Both the position numbers and the translations under genes were made by a program. Under the pieces are notes generated by a model. It made no database searches. It saw only the letters and a list, made by a program, of their open reading frames with translations, and was not told the DNA's origin. From positions 16,593,001 to 16,657,000 of the forward strand of contig OW285192.1 of NCBI GenBank assembly GCA_935421135.1: a stretch of 64,000 nucleotides of DNA, in the 5' to 3' direction. This document shows positions 26,485 through 38,744 of the stretch, in pieces; positions within the stretch are counted from its first letter, which is position 1, and each line of letters starts with the position of its first letter. Source of the stretch: Bugulina stolonifera (lineage: Eukaryota > Bryozoa > Gymnolaemata > Cheilostomatida > Bugulidae).

Positions 26485-29400
26485 TCACTTATCTAAGTAT
26501 TCAACCTTTAATGAAGTCATAGCACCACAGAAACTTAATATAGCAGCAGTAATAGGTACAACTATAGTAGATTTGGCTACATGTATTAAACCACCGATAC
26601 ATAGAGATAGAATAAACTGTCCTAGAAACACCATACTGCTTACAATAGCCATATCGGTCCCCAGTCCCCTTCTTTTGGTTCCACCTTTACTACCATGTAG
26701 TCTGTGAATCTACAAAATCAACGTCAGTTATGCAGAATTGCCTAATAGTCCATCGTTATTATTTTGGAGTTGTCACCTGATTGCAAGTTTTGGAATTCTA
26801 AGGTTAATTAAAATATATTGTTTGCTGTAAACAACCAATAGTAAATAATTTGGGCATAGCATAGCAACACTAAAGAATAGTCAAGTCTTACAAGAATTGG
26901 TACTGAGTGCTGGATGGGGCTGTCATAACTCTAGTTCCAAACCATCTGATAAGCCCCTTCGTATTTCAGTTAAATTTTATAAACTTATTTAAGTGCCTTC
27001 AGAATACAATAAACAGCAATAAAAAATAAATAAATAAATTTGCTAACCTCTGGATGAAAATGGTATCTTGTCACTAGTATATAAGGAAGATTAAACAGAG
27101 TGGAATACATGAACCCTGTACATGCACTAGCTACAAACGCTACCACTATGTTACCAGTCAATGCCAACACTGTCATTCCTAACGTGTAGACTAGCTGTCC
27201 ACATACATACACGGCCTTTGTCCCTAAAATACATGCCAATGGCAGCCTAAATTTTATAACGAATTAATTGTATGCATATCACTATTCCGTTGCTTGGGAG
27301 ACGCTGTTCAAAAACCAGTTCCTACTGATTAATAGCCTCCAGTAGTTGTACATTTACTTAAATGTAGATAGAACACCACCAACAACTCTGTTTACAATTC
27401 TGTAGTTATGTACATAGTTCTACTCACCAAAACACTCTATCAATCTGGGTATGAAGAAAGAATAAATTGAACTAAAAAGAGTATAAAGTGCCATGGCAAG
27501 ACACCCCACTCTCACTCCTTCTTCATAGGCCTCTCTCTCAGTACTTCCTCTCCTGCCCCTTGGATTCCCTGACAAGACATAGTGATAAGTAGATTTGCAT
27601 GTACATATAAAATTAACACTGGCACCATTATGTCCTGTACATAATATTGCACCTGGAGACACAAATTGCCACAGCAGCTGAATCTGCATATAACAGCATA
27701 TGAGTTCCAGTACTCTCTGTCCTATGCCTGTGCCTATTAGTTTTAGAAACTTTCATTTTCTATACGTACAATAATAAAATGCAATGACTTTGTTCCAAAA
27801 TTACATTTTCTTTGATTAGTCTTGGAGTTATGTTTCCTTGGTATGTGGGGATAAAAAAGCAATAGGGTAGGCTGTAGCTTGTTTCAAAGCTTTATCTTAG
27901 CTTACATGTGCCTAGCTAGCCCACAACTAGACCAGCACAGTGTGGTCATTTCACCTCTACACCATCAGGAAAAGGGATATAATCACTCTCGCAAAACTAA
28001 ATTAATTTTGACTGATTTGTGGAAGCTGAACAGGACAGCCCCACACTATACTACTTTATTAAATAATGTTTGCTGTAAATAATTATATACAATGTAAATA
28101 ATACCGCATAGTGTAGATCAAACCATTGTGGGTGCTTCCCTTGGCCAAACACACGTGGGAGTAAATTGCGTCTTAGGCGCTATCACGTAAAAGAGAATGG
28201 CCTTCTGGTCGCCCATCACACACAATAAAAAATTTGTTTGGTTAATGACTGTTGTGAAATAGTCATAGATATAAATAACCTGGCATTGCCAGCCATTAAC
28301 CCAAAAACTGTTTTGTCCACTGTGCTATGCAATTAGGTGCTTTGAGTTCAAACCCCATTCAGGGATGATGTTTTCATTGATGCGAAATCGAGTCCCTGAC
28401 TGCTAAAATGAGAAATTGGAAAATCCTTGCATAAACTACCATCACATGTAAGAAAAACTGGCTGTAATACATACCTGCAGGTATATTATTGAGGAGTTGC
28501 TGTAATACACACGTGCAGGTATATTATTACTGTAATACACACGTGCAGGTATATTATTACTGTAATACACACGTGCAGGTATATTATTACTGTAATACAC
28601 ACGTGCAGGTTTATTATTACTGTAATACATACCTGCAGGTATATTATTGAGGAGTTGCTGTAATACACACCTGCATGTATATTATTGCTGTAATACACAT
28701 GTGCAGGTATATTATTGCTGTAATACACACCTGCAGGTATATTATTGCTGTAATACACATGTGCAGGTATATTATTGCTGCAATACACACGTGCAGGTAT
28801 ATTATTGCTGTAATACTAGTGCTGGGCGGTGTTTCGGTGTCATTCAGTTTTTTCGGTTTTTTTTCATTCGGTTCAAAAACCGCCAAAATTTAAAATGTGA
28901 ACCGACACCGAATGCGGCGGTGCGGTTTTATTCGGTTTTAAAAGTCAAACCGCGCCTGGCCTCTTAGCGCACCCACTTTCAATAATGGCTGGCGTTGAAA
29001 ACACGTGAATTCATGTTATGCTTCTTTCAATCCTTATAATTCGATGCCATCCTTGGAATTTAGACTTAGCTGCAGCCATAATATTATCACCCAGTGGTTA
29101 TTTATTGTAGTTTCACTCCTTTATAGCAGCTACGATTGCATGTTATTATAAATAATAAATATTTAATAATTGTAAAGTATTAAACTAAATGAAAATGGCT
29201 GCCATTTTAGTGCTTCTTTTAATCCTTATAATTCGATGCCATCCTTGGAATACAGACTTAGCTGCAGCCATCAATGTCATTCAGTAAGGGTTCACTGTAG
29301 TTTTCATTTGATTCTAGTAGTCAAACTTGCATATTGTTATAAATAATTAATATTTAATTATTGCAAATTATTGAACAAAATAAAAATGGCGGCCATTTCC

Positions 29401-32400
29401 GGTAATGGCTGAAACGCCGAACACGTGAATTTATGTTATGCACCTTTCAATCTTTATAACTCGATGTCATCCTTTGAATAAATACTTAGCTACTGCCATC
29501 ATTGTCACCCAGAGATGATTTACTTTAGTTTCACTGAATTCCAGTTGTTATACTTACATATTATTATAGATGATTGGCATTTAATAATTGCAATTTACTA
29601 GAGTAAATTAAAAATGGCCGCCATTACAGCTTAAAAGCAGGGTGTGACAACTCCAATATTGAGTATTTAATTTCCGGTTCGGTTCGGTGTTTTTTCATGA
29701 ATAAAAAAAACTGAATTAAACCGAAGGTGAGAAGACAACTTCGGTTTCATTCAGTTTTTTAGAAAAATCAGCAAAAAAACTGAATGCACATGCAAATCAA
29801 AACCGCCCAGCACTATGTAATACACACATGCAGGTATATTATTGAGGAGCTGCTGTAATGCACACCTGCAGGTATATTATTGAGGAATTACTGTAATACA
29901 CACGTGCAGGTATATTATTGCTGTAATACACACCTGCAGGTATATTATTGCTGTAATGCACATGTATAATTCCTCACCTGCATAGATAGTCTGACCAACA
30001 TAGTCCGTGAAATATAGTGAGTAGGTAACAAGAGACATCCAGCAGAATAGATTGGTTAGACACAATATTCTCATGTGTCTGGGCATAAATATGATAGATT
30101 TAAGATAGACTCTAATTTCTACCACTTCCTCCTCTGGCCTTTCTTCATCTATGGTACACAGGCTACGCTCCTCTGGTTCCTTATCAGACGAGTCAGATTC
30201 GACGAGTGCTTCTGCTGAGTTATATTCTTCAGCTTCAACAGCAGTCATCTCACCTGAATTTGCAAGAGAGAAAGTAACTTTCAGTTATAATTTCCATAAT
30301 TAATCCCGTGTAAGAAACCTAAGAGAGCAGATGTTTTTCTACAAGTTGGGGCAGAGAAGGGAGACTTTGTGGCACAAGAGCATTTTAAGGCTGGGTGTTC
30401 TTCCTAATACTTCCTAACCTTTACGAGAATCGAACCAGAATCTCCCACTAAAAAGTTCAAAACCCTAACCATGAGGCCATGACTGCTCCCTTAGATCTAC
30501 AAAAGAGGGATCACCAAAATACCACTACCATGACATCAATTACTCACCAATACCAATACAGCTTTGCCATTCCCACTAGTCTACTATAAAATAATATACA
30601 TGTGCAACTTCATTCAGTTGGGCTTTTATAATATAAACCGATTATTATATTTATATGGTTAGAGTACCACTGTACTGTAAAAATAACTATGAGTGCCGGA
30701 GGTTTATTGAGGTCACGTGAAATGCGATCTCCATAAACGCCATCATGTGACCATGAACAGACTATGAACAACACAATTGCTTTTCCAAACAGATCTTGTT
30801 GCACCTCAACTTCTGGGAAATTCATAATTATCTGTTGCTGAGAAATTTGGTGGCTGTTTTGTAGAGCTTTTCTCCAACATATTAGTCTAAGCCAAAAATT
30901 CAAACAGTAAATTTTACATTTCTGTCATTGATTATACCTGAGTCATCGTAACCAGAATTCAAGCTGTCGCCGAGAAGGGGTGCTTTGTCTTGACAGGTTT
31001 TGTCTGTAGATACTTTTACAGATGCTCTAAAACATTTGCAACTTGAATCACACTGAGTTAGATCTATGAGGCCCCAGTGAATATCATTTGCTGTACTCAA
31101 GCATGGTAGAAGTATCTCAGATTAATAAAGAGAAGAGGTGAAAAATTTAGGACTGGATCATAAAGCTTAGAGTAGAAGTATCTCAGATTGATAAAGAGAA
31201 AAGATAAAAAATTTAGGACTGGATCATAAAGCTTAGAGTTTTGAACCACTGTTTACCAAGAATAATCACAAACTGTAGCATAGTAGGTCTACCTTTATTT
31301 GACGATCATGAAATTGCTGTACATCACAACTTCTATAAACTCAACTGCCAAACCTGCATATAATGATGTCAAAATATTAATGTCAGCTTTTCGTGCCATT
31401 GTTAACCCCGCTCGCATCATACTCACTTGTGTTCTTGAGATGCCGTCGCTCTATTCAATACCTTTTCTTTCACACTGCAGGTAGTTATAGTGCAACCAAC
31501 AATGAACATGAGAAGAACAAATCCGAACATAACATGTAGAGAGAATTCAGGATCTTTCACGGAGAATACTCCATTCCATTTGATTCCTAAATGCATAATA
31601 TTTCTATCAATATACAGACTTGTAATGCCTATACAACTCTTGTTCACGCACATGTGAAAATATAAAGCTATTATTATTAATCCAACAAAAAATGAGACAA
31701 CTTAAAATGAAGAAATTCAACTACCAAATTAGAAATACAAACCCCCAAAATTGAGCATGAAATTTGCGATTCGATTCAGTTATTTTCCAAAGTTGGGAAA
31801 AACCCAATAGTAGCATACAGCTTGGATATTATTAGATACTTTTAAATATCGCAAAAAAAGGGGATTCAAATGCAGCTGAAAACCGCCCAACACTCGCATT
31901 GACTGTTGAGACACAAAGAGACGCCTACCCTAAAATTGGTTCTTACAGTAAGTCTTACCTCCTATGCCATACCCTATGACACCACCCAATCCAGCCACAA
32001 TGGTGAAGGTAGTTAGACCTCTAGAATGTTCTTCTACAGGTATCTGTTCCACCATTAAAGTTCTGGCAGGTGATTGGCAGGCATCGCAGCAGAAATCAAG
32101 GAGCATAACTCCAAGAATAGTTATTACAACACCTAAATAAACAATTAAATGTAGTTGGTTCTTAACAATATTGTCATTAATTTGGAGTTGTTCTCCTTTA
32201 TTATATATTGGCTGGTAAAAGCAAGCCTGGAGATGGAATCAAACTTTGGCGCTACCAGTTTTGCACTGAGAGATGCAGATAAAAGAGTGCAGGTAATTTG
32301 TTCACATTGAGAGCAAGTACATGTCCGAGTAGAGCACAGTATTACAGTTGCAATTGCAAATTACATGTACAACTGTGCTGTGAAAAACTGTTTGCCATGT

Positions 32401-33527
32401 GCAATAATATCAGAGTAGTTAATTTACTGCACCTTTTGCTTAGCTGTGGGCTTGATTACAGCTAAGGTAGCAGTTCTAAATTTGTGTCTGATCAGAAAAT
32501 TTTAAATAAAGTGATGTGTTAGTGTGGGTAAGTACATGTAAGTATATGTAAGTACATGTAAGCACATGTAAGTACATGTAAGTACATGTAAGTACAAGTA
32601 AGTACAAGTAAGTACATGTAAGTGCATGTAAGTACAAGTACAAGTAAGTACATGTAAGTGCATGTAAGTACATGTAAGTGCAAGTACAATAGTATATTTC
32701 TTGAAAAAGCAATTACAACTATTAGGTATTTCTAAAATGTACTTTGAAGCATACTCGAGTGCAAGAGCCCTGTCTGGGTTAGTTATCAATATGTACATAC
32801 ATGTACATTGTATACCTATCACATACGTGGTGGAGCACAGTGTTATATTCAGTATATAATTGTATAATACATAATGTGGGTATCACAGTGCATAAGACCG
32901 ACACCTCTTTACGTTCACCACAGGCATATCAGAAAGGAACCTGGTCATCAGGCCTAGTAGTCTAAACCGGCTACTAGTATAGTTTACAGATTGGCTTTTG
33001 CTAGTATGACTGGGACCCAGTGAAATCACTGCAATAAATCCATGATATTATTAATATACAAGGACATGCATGTACATGTAGCCCTACATGTACAAGCTTA
33101 ACGTTTTACCAACTGGATGGGAGGTTGCAGCCAGAGATTGTATAGGTTGTTGTTGATTCACAGCTAGGTCCGTAATGTTCTGTATACTCCTGTCTCCTAG
33201 CAACTCTCCAATATTCTCACCATAAGGTACTAGTATCAGCCCAACAATGATGCCAACTGAGTAGAGTAGGATAAATGGTCGTCTTCTTCCGAGTGTAGAC
33301 GTACAACTATCACTAGCACTTCCGAGAATCGGCCCCAAGAAAAATCCTAGAATTGGGCTCACTGTCCAACATAGCGTCATCAGATATACAGGAACACCTA
33401 GACTTAGTAGTAGAGGACTAACTAAAGCAGTTTCTGCTGAATAACATACGTCAATGGCACCAACAGTCAAGCTGAGCACAACTATTTTGAACGACAACTT
33501 CCATCTCTCAGATAGTTCTTTAACCAT
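26485..33527 (-). CDS. SLC45-family proton-coupled sugar symporter (MFS)
   Basis: Likely a 12-helix major-facilitator carrier of the SLC45 (MATP/prostein/sucrose transporter) family; in animals these move sucrose or hexoses with protons across plasma or organelle membranes. Minus-strand exons: 33527-33110, 32132-31959, 31586-31427, 31095-30938, 30253-29978, 27568-27428, 27223-27048, 26709-26485; total 1728 nt, 575 aa plus stop, all phases consistent. Exon 1 shows a first helix followed by AETALVSPLLLSLGVP, SPILGFFLGPILGSASD and LGRRRPFIL, the MFS motif-A loop in its SLC45 form. Exon 2 has LLDFCCDACQSPAR and GLGGVIGYGIGG. An acidic loop (exons 4-5) is followed by the conserved segment ending TDYVGQTIYAG. 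ATG 33527 (MVKELSERWKL) was chosen as the family-like start; an in-frame ATG at 33614 exists upstream. The exon-4 acceptor is set by phase at 31095. Intron 5 carries a minisatellite split by a hAT element. Confidence 0.85.
28466..28816. repeat. 30-bp minisatellite, left part
   Basis: Unit CTGTAATACACACGTGCAGGTATATTATTG, about eleven and a half copies. It continues at 29816-29965 after interruption by a hAT-like element. In intron 5 of the SLC45 gene. Confidence 0.95.
28817..29815. mobile_element. hAT-like non-autonomous element with perfect 8-bp target duplication
   Basis: Ends TAGTGCTGGGCGGTG and CCGCCCAGCACTA. Flanking 8-mers TGTAATAC at 28809-28816 and 29816-29823 are identical. The insertion point is inside one 30-bp minisatellite unit. 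The interior consists of three diverged units of about 200 bp that share TCGATGCCATCCTTGGAAT (starts near 29013, 29205, 29433). No transposase. Confidence 0.85.
29816..29965. repeat. 30-bp minisatellite, right part
   Basis: Continuation of the array interrupted at 28816. It runs to within about 15 bp of the splice donor of SLC45 exon 5 (29978). Confidence 0.93.
30355..30495 (-). mobile_element. tRNA-derived SINE
   Basis: On the minus strand TGGCCTCATGGTTAG fits a pol III A-box and GGTTCGATTCTCG a B-box, about 35 bp apart, followed by a non-tRNA body. In the intron between SLC45 exons 4 and 5. Confidence 0.6.
31105..31240. repeat. 66-bp direct duplication
   Basis: Two near-identical copies of a segment starting GTAGAAGTATCTCAG (31106 and 31172) directly upstream of SLC45 exon 4. 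Confidence 0.85.
31740..31900. mobile_element. hAT end fragment
   Basis: GAAAACCGCCCAACACT at about 31880 matches the right end of the 28817-29815 element. The matching left end was not found. In an SLC45 intron. Confidence 0.4.
32520..32690. repeat. 10-bp minisatellite AAGTACATGT
   Basis: About 16 copies in SLC45 intron 1; the Thr/Tyr/Leu frames across it are artefacts. Confidence 0.93.
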
Positions 33528-34110
33528 AATAGCTTGCTTTGCTAGAGTGTTCTTCAACAGGGAGTAATTGTCATAATAGAGCACATTATTTATAATAAGG
33601 AAAAGGATATTCACTCACAGTGAGATACAGGAGTGTAGACAGATGTGAGAAGGTTAGGGGCGTAGACAGATGTGGGCAAGCTAGAATTATGATATCGTGT
33701 ATTGGGAGCAGAATTTCTAAAACTTTCAAAAGTATACTTTTCTATCTCATGAGTTTGACAGCACTATGAGGACTATGAATGATATTTTTAACCAGTTGAA
33801 AACATAAACAAGTTGCTGCAAGAGCATGAAGTAGCGTATTTTAAAGCATGGGGTATTAGATTTCATATCAAAAAATCATATCATCGGTCATGTACATCAT
33901 TTTAGTCTAAATTTTGCTTCTTTAGCCTCCCACGCACAGGAAATTTTTCAACCAAGACTCTATATTATACAATGCACATGATCAGTAAAATATACAATAT
34001 TAATATGTTTGTCTAAACATCAACTAGTTGTACATGTAGGCAATGTTACAAGCTACACCACTCCTATTTAGACTTGGCTCAGCATCAAATTCCTATTGAG
34101 ATATTCCTTT

Positions 34111-34674
34111 AAACCACTACTGTCGCACCATTCAATATTTTCAAATAATCTTTTTCATCCTTTTTCAGTAAGATTGATGTGTTGTTTGTCTTTGTAAACC
34201 TAGCAGCTGCCAAGAAAACCCTATTTTAATATTGGCTGATTTCACCTTCATTCAGCCTATGCTGGGAATTTTGGAAGCTCTCAAGCAGTTAATATAAAAC
34301 TGTGCTACAGAGATAGCCATAGGACTTGCAATGCATTGCATTGTTTTTTGTGGGCATGACCCTAACTTACTTATTCATCACTGTGCACAAGAGTTATTTA
34401 TAGAATGACAGTTAGTGTTGGCTCAATAAGATTACTGGGCTATTTGATGTTAGTAGCTTACCTATGTACATAAGTTACAAGTATAGACTTAGAACAGGCA
34501 TAGCCATAGAAACTTAACAGGTCTCAATGCTGAATGGAGGTCATAATAGCCAATATTCAAATGAGTTTATCTTGGCTGCCACTAGGTTTACAAAGACAAA
34601 CAGCACATCAATCTTCATGAAATAAGATGACCAGTATTCTTTGCAAATATTGAATGGTGAGACAGTAGTGGTTT
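34111..34674. repeat. Imperfect inverted repeat (foldback), arms about 150 bp
   Basis: The left arm (34111-34260) and right arm (34528-34674) share AAACCACTACTGT, CACCATTCAATATT, GATTGATGTG and GTTTGTCTTTGTAAACCTAG in inverse orientation, about 80-85% by eye. No open frame between them. It lies about 600 bp upstream of the SLC45 start. Confidence 0.75.
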
Positions 34675-35493
34675 AATTCTTTGTTTCATTTGGCAGTCTG
34701 TACACTGACAATAATACAATGGGATGAAATTCAATACTATTCAGTGTGGTTTCCTTATCAGATTGAGGTTGAATTCAACAGCATTTAACATTCAACATGC
34801 ATACTAAAACATGTAATTGGATGCTTATCAGTAAAATGCACATATAAAATTCAAAATGCTTTGCAAACTCTTGGTTTGAAAAATTAGGATTTGTCCATGG
34901 CTCATAGAGCTGTGATAAGCAGTTAGCCCACGTACATGCATGGGACTGGATGTTATACACGTAACTGTTTAGTGTTTACTATAATGACACTCCTATTTAG
35001 TAGTAAACATATCTTTTTTTTTAATAAAAAGAGCATGTATTGTACATTATAGTATTACATTCACAATACGTCAGGTAATTGCATGTACTGTACACGTGTA
35101 TTATATTTACTGAAGATGCGGTATACACAAAGCATACACAGAGTTGCCCTTCCCTACAGAGCATTGTGGATCATAGAAGACGACTTGCATTAATAGTCCT
35201 GATATGGCAGGAATTAACATTTTACTAAATCCAGGCTAGGATATATTGATAAATTGTGGTTAGCGCTTGGGGGTAAAAGGGGGACAACTTACAAAGTGAA
35301 AAGAAGGCAACTCCTTTGTAGTAAATAAATGCCCGGCGATGTTCACTGTTAGATGGTGCTACAAACACCCATATCCAATCAGATGTATTTTATAAACATG
35401 TACATGTAGATATATTATATCTGACTTGGGTTTCTCATAGGCTCTTGGTTTTACTCACCGCTTAAAAAATAAGATTCACCGCAATATTCTGTT

Positions 35494-35714
35494 GTGTACA
35501 GAAAGACATTGTTGTGTCGGGCCTGTGTTCCTACCCTTTTCTATCCTAAGACAGTGTTGTGTGAAGCCTGTGTTCCTATCCTTTTCTATCTTAAGACAGT
35601 GTCGTGTGGAGCCTGTGTTCCTATCCTTTTCTATCTTAAGGCAGTGTCGTGTGGAGCCCGTGTTCCTATTCTTTTCTACCCTAAGACAGCATTGTGTGGA
35701 GCCTGTGTTCCTAT
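35494..35714. repeat. 45-bp minisatellite
   Basis: About five copies of a unit containing GTGTGGAGCCTGTGTTCCTATCC... ending TTTTCTATCTTAAG. It resumes for one partial copy at 36447-36470 after a hAT-like insertion. Open in several frames because 45 is a multiple of three. Confidence 0.93.
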
Positions 35715-36446
35715 TAGAGGTGGAACGAGACAGCATTTTTGGATTCGAGACGAGATTTGGTACACTACTTCTAAAAAATTCGAGACGAGACGAGACGAGA
35801 CTGGGTTTTAGGATTCAAGGGAATTTTCCTAAAAAGTGTGCCAAATTTTATATATATGCATGTTAGAACTCCAATAGTTTCAATTGCTACATTGTACTCT
35901 GTAAACTATTTATTTTATCATTATGCATTTCAATAAAAGGTGAACAGGGGGCTGTGAAATATATTGCACATGTATTCAGTGTACATTACATTGCATGTAC
36001 ATGGGTGCTAAAATAATATTTATAATAATGTAATTTGACAAATTAGTATGGAGTTATGTTTCCTTTAATGAAATAGTCTCACGAGTAGACAACTTTTGGT
36101 AAGGACATAACTTTGCATTATGGGAGTGGTGATTGACAGTCGTTAGTAATTCTGTATGACTTGTAGTGATCGACTAGTAGCTCAGCGTTAGCTGCAATGC
36201 TATTACTAGGAAATCAGTGCCAGGAATGTACATGTAGGTAGTGTTACAAAATAATTTGAATAATGATTTTCTATTTGATAGAGTTATTGTTGATTAGCAA
36301 TTAATTATATTATAATTGTTAATTTATTATTAAAAAATGATTAGCTGCTATATGTTTTCCAATCTCGAATACTAATTGCCATCTCGAGACGACTTTCGAG
36401 ACAAGACAAGTCGATACGAGACTCGAGAAATCTCGTTCCACCTCTA
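35715..36446. mobile_element. hAT-like MITE inside a minisatellite
   Basis: Ends TAGAGGTGGAACGAG and CTCGTTCCACCTCTA. Flanking 8-mers GTTCCTAT (35707-35714) and CTTCCTAT (36447-36454) match at seven of eight positions and rejoin the 45-bp repeat. Both ends have GACGAGACGAGA-type runs. 732 bp, no coding capacity. Confidence 0.78.
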
Positions 36447-36479
36447 CTTCCTATCCTTTTCTATCCTATGATACACATG

Positions 36480-38140
36480 TAAATTATGATCAGCTCTAAT
36501 CATCAACACTTGTGCCATGAACGTTGTATAAGTGATTAATGTTTACAACGTGAAATTGTCTCCTCTCTTCAGTGAATTGCAAAACTTCTTTGAGAGGGAA
36601 CAACTCCATCTTTGATTTTTGTCATTCTAAGTCATGATGTATTAATAATTTTGCTTACATCTAATAATTGTATGCATATGTCATGTATGCTTATCCATGC
36701 AAGGTTGTCTGTATGCAATGCTTTTATTGGTCAAAATACTTACCTATGAAATAAAAAGCTAACAGCATTTGCATGATACAGTATTTACATTGTATAATTA
36801 GTATTATATTCACTGACAGATTATACATGGAGCTCTGTTGAAAATGTAACAATTGAAGTACAAGAGAAGGTTTGCTAAAATACGTCATTATTGGTATATC
36901 ACTCTTGTATTACTAATTATGTTATTAAAGTTTAAGTTAACAAGTAGTAAGGGTGAAAAATCGGGACAATTTATATATGTCACAATGCTGCCGGTCAGGA
37001 TCTGTAGCCTTAGGTGGAAAGGGAACTCGAGCTATGCTGGCATTGATTGCTCTCCTGGACCTGCGATTCATATTATGTGGTGCTAAGATCTTGGGACCAG
37101 ATCCTCCGACATGAGGGTGGGTGGGTCCGTAGCCTTAGGCACACAACCATGACCCAGGGTAGGGTGGGTGCCAACAGAGGTCCTGCACATGCATGACCAC
37201 AGAGTACATGAACACAAGCCATCATTTTGCAGTGAAACTTAAGTCACAGACCATGCGCGGAGTGCTTGTAAATAGTTAAATACTGAGCTATGACCTTACT
37301 CTTATTCTCAACAAGTAAAAATATAAAATACACTAAAGGTATTATAGAACCAATCAAAGTACACATCAGTCTGTCATTACTGCAAATAGACCAATAGAAT
37401 CTCACTCCAACTCATCATTGCTACAGCAATTCACACTCTATGGGCGGAGCATATTCTAACAGATACAGTATATAAATGAGAGAGTTCTTTATCTGTAGAG
37501 TAGAATTATACATTAAATTAAATCTGCAAGCCCTTAAGTTTAATTTGATCATTGCTGTAATAACTATAGTCAACAAAGGTAAGAATAGTTTTACTATTTT
37601 CTGTGTTGGCAACAAATTTCTGGCATTTCCTACTTAGCCTTAGGTGCTATAAACACCATATTTATGCTAGAAACAGCTGTAGCAAACAGTGTCTTTTTAG
37701 TTAAAGCTGGTGAGAATAGTATAAGAGGTAGTTGGTGCTGAGGCTTCATTGTCTAGTCCTAACACTCAACTGGACATTGAGAATAATATTCACACAGGCT
37801 GCTTAGAAAACCACAATGGCAGCCAGCAAAGTAGTCTATTTTGAAATTTTATGCATGATTGGTGGTCCATGCTCTCTACCTGTCCTCTCCTCTTACTTCA
37901 TTAGAGTTTTCGCTCCACTAACCTACAGCTCTGTGAATAGCTATGGGCCTTGGTTTTAATATTACAATGTATATAGGATGTTGTGTAAACATGTATGTAT
38001 ATACATGTAGGCTACTGCATGTGTATGTTGTACATGTATCCTTTACACCCATGCATCTACAAAACACTCTGCCTGTGCTTTTTGTGTATCTCATGATCTA
38101 TATGTAATTTTTTATATTCTTATGCTTTTATCTCTGCAGA
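36480..38140. other. Spacer with no recognised gene
   Basis: Between the SLC45 and B-box/NHL genes (transcribed away from each other). A GC-richer patch at 37000-37170 repeats CCTTAGG and GGGTGGGT words. No exon chain found. Confidence 0.45.
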
Positions 38141-38154
38141 AAGTTGCAAAAGCT

Positions 38155-38285
38155 ATACAAGGCTATAGAAACTGTAGAAACTATAGAAGTTATAGAAGCT
38201 ATAGAAGCTATACAAGCTATATAAAGCTACATATAGCTATAGAAACTATAATAGAAGTTATAGAAGCTATAAACTCTAAATATAT
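38155..38285. repeat. 9-bp minisatellite (CTATAGAAG)
   Basis: About 14 imperfect copies about 0.5 kb upstream of the B-box/NHL gene. Confidence 0.85.
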
Positions 38286-38744
38286 TGCAAAATTTTAGGT
38301 AGGTGAAATGGAAGCAGAGTAAAATAATGTTTTATTATGTAATAAATAATAATGCTTGTGCCATTGTCCCCATTTGTTGGTAAGAAATAAATACCCAGCA
38401 GTAAGTTATACTGTCTCCAAGTGTATAACATATACATGTAGAAGTACAGTGAGGGGGATGCAGGTTACTACATGTATGTACAACAATTTTATTGGACATT
38501 GTATTCAATAATATATCCTACACAACCAGATGATGCTGACGACTTTGTTAGGCAAAAGAACTTGGTGAAATACAGTAGGCCCAGTAAAATGCAATTCTTC
38601 TATGATATCAGTTGTTTCATATTATGTAGTATTGGATTAAACTCTACAGTGAGTATATACTATCATATACATCACAACACAATACTCATTTCTCTGTTCC
38701 TGCTCATTTCCAGGTAGAATTCAGCTGAAGTTAGGGAGCCTAGA

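Noticed and set aside
28442..28967. Tyr/Cys/Ile-rich frames on both strands
   Set aside because: Products of the 30-bp minisatellite, open because 30 is a multiple of three.
28466..29965. CRISPR-like spacing of 30-bp repeats
   Set aside because: Units abut without spacers and the genome is eukaryotic; it is a minisatellite.
33528..33614. Upstream in-frame ATG giving 29 extra residues on the SLC45 protein
   Set aside because: The extra segment is AT-rich and not family-like; the later ATG precedes the first recognisable helix.
35476..35866. Cys-rich repeat frames
   Set aside because: 45-bp minisatellite in phase; continues into a hAT-like insertion.
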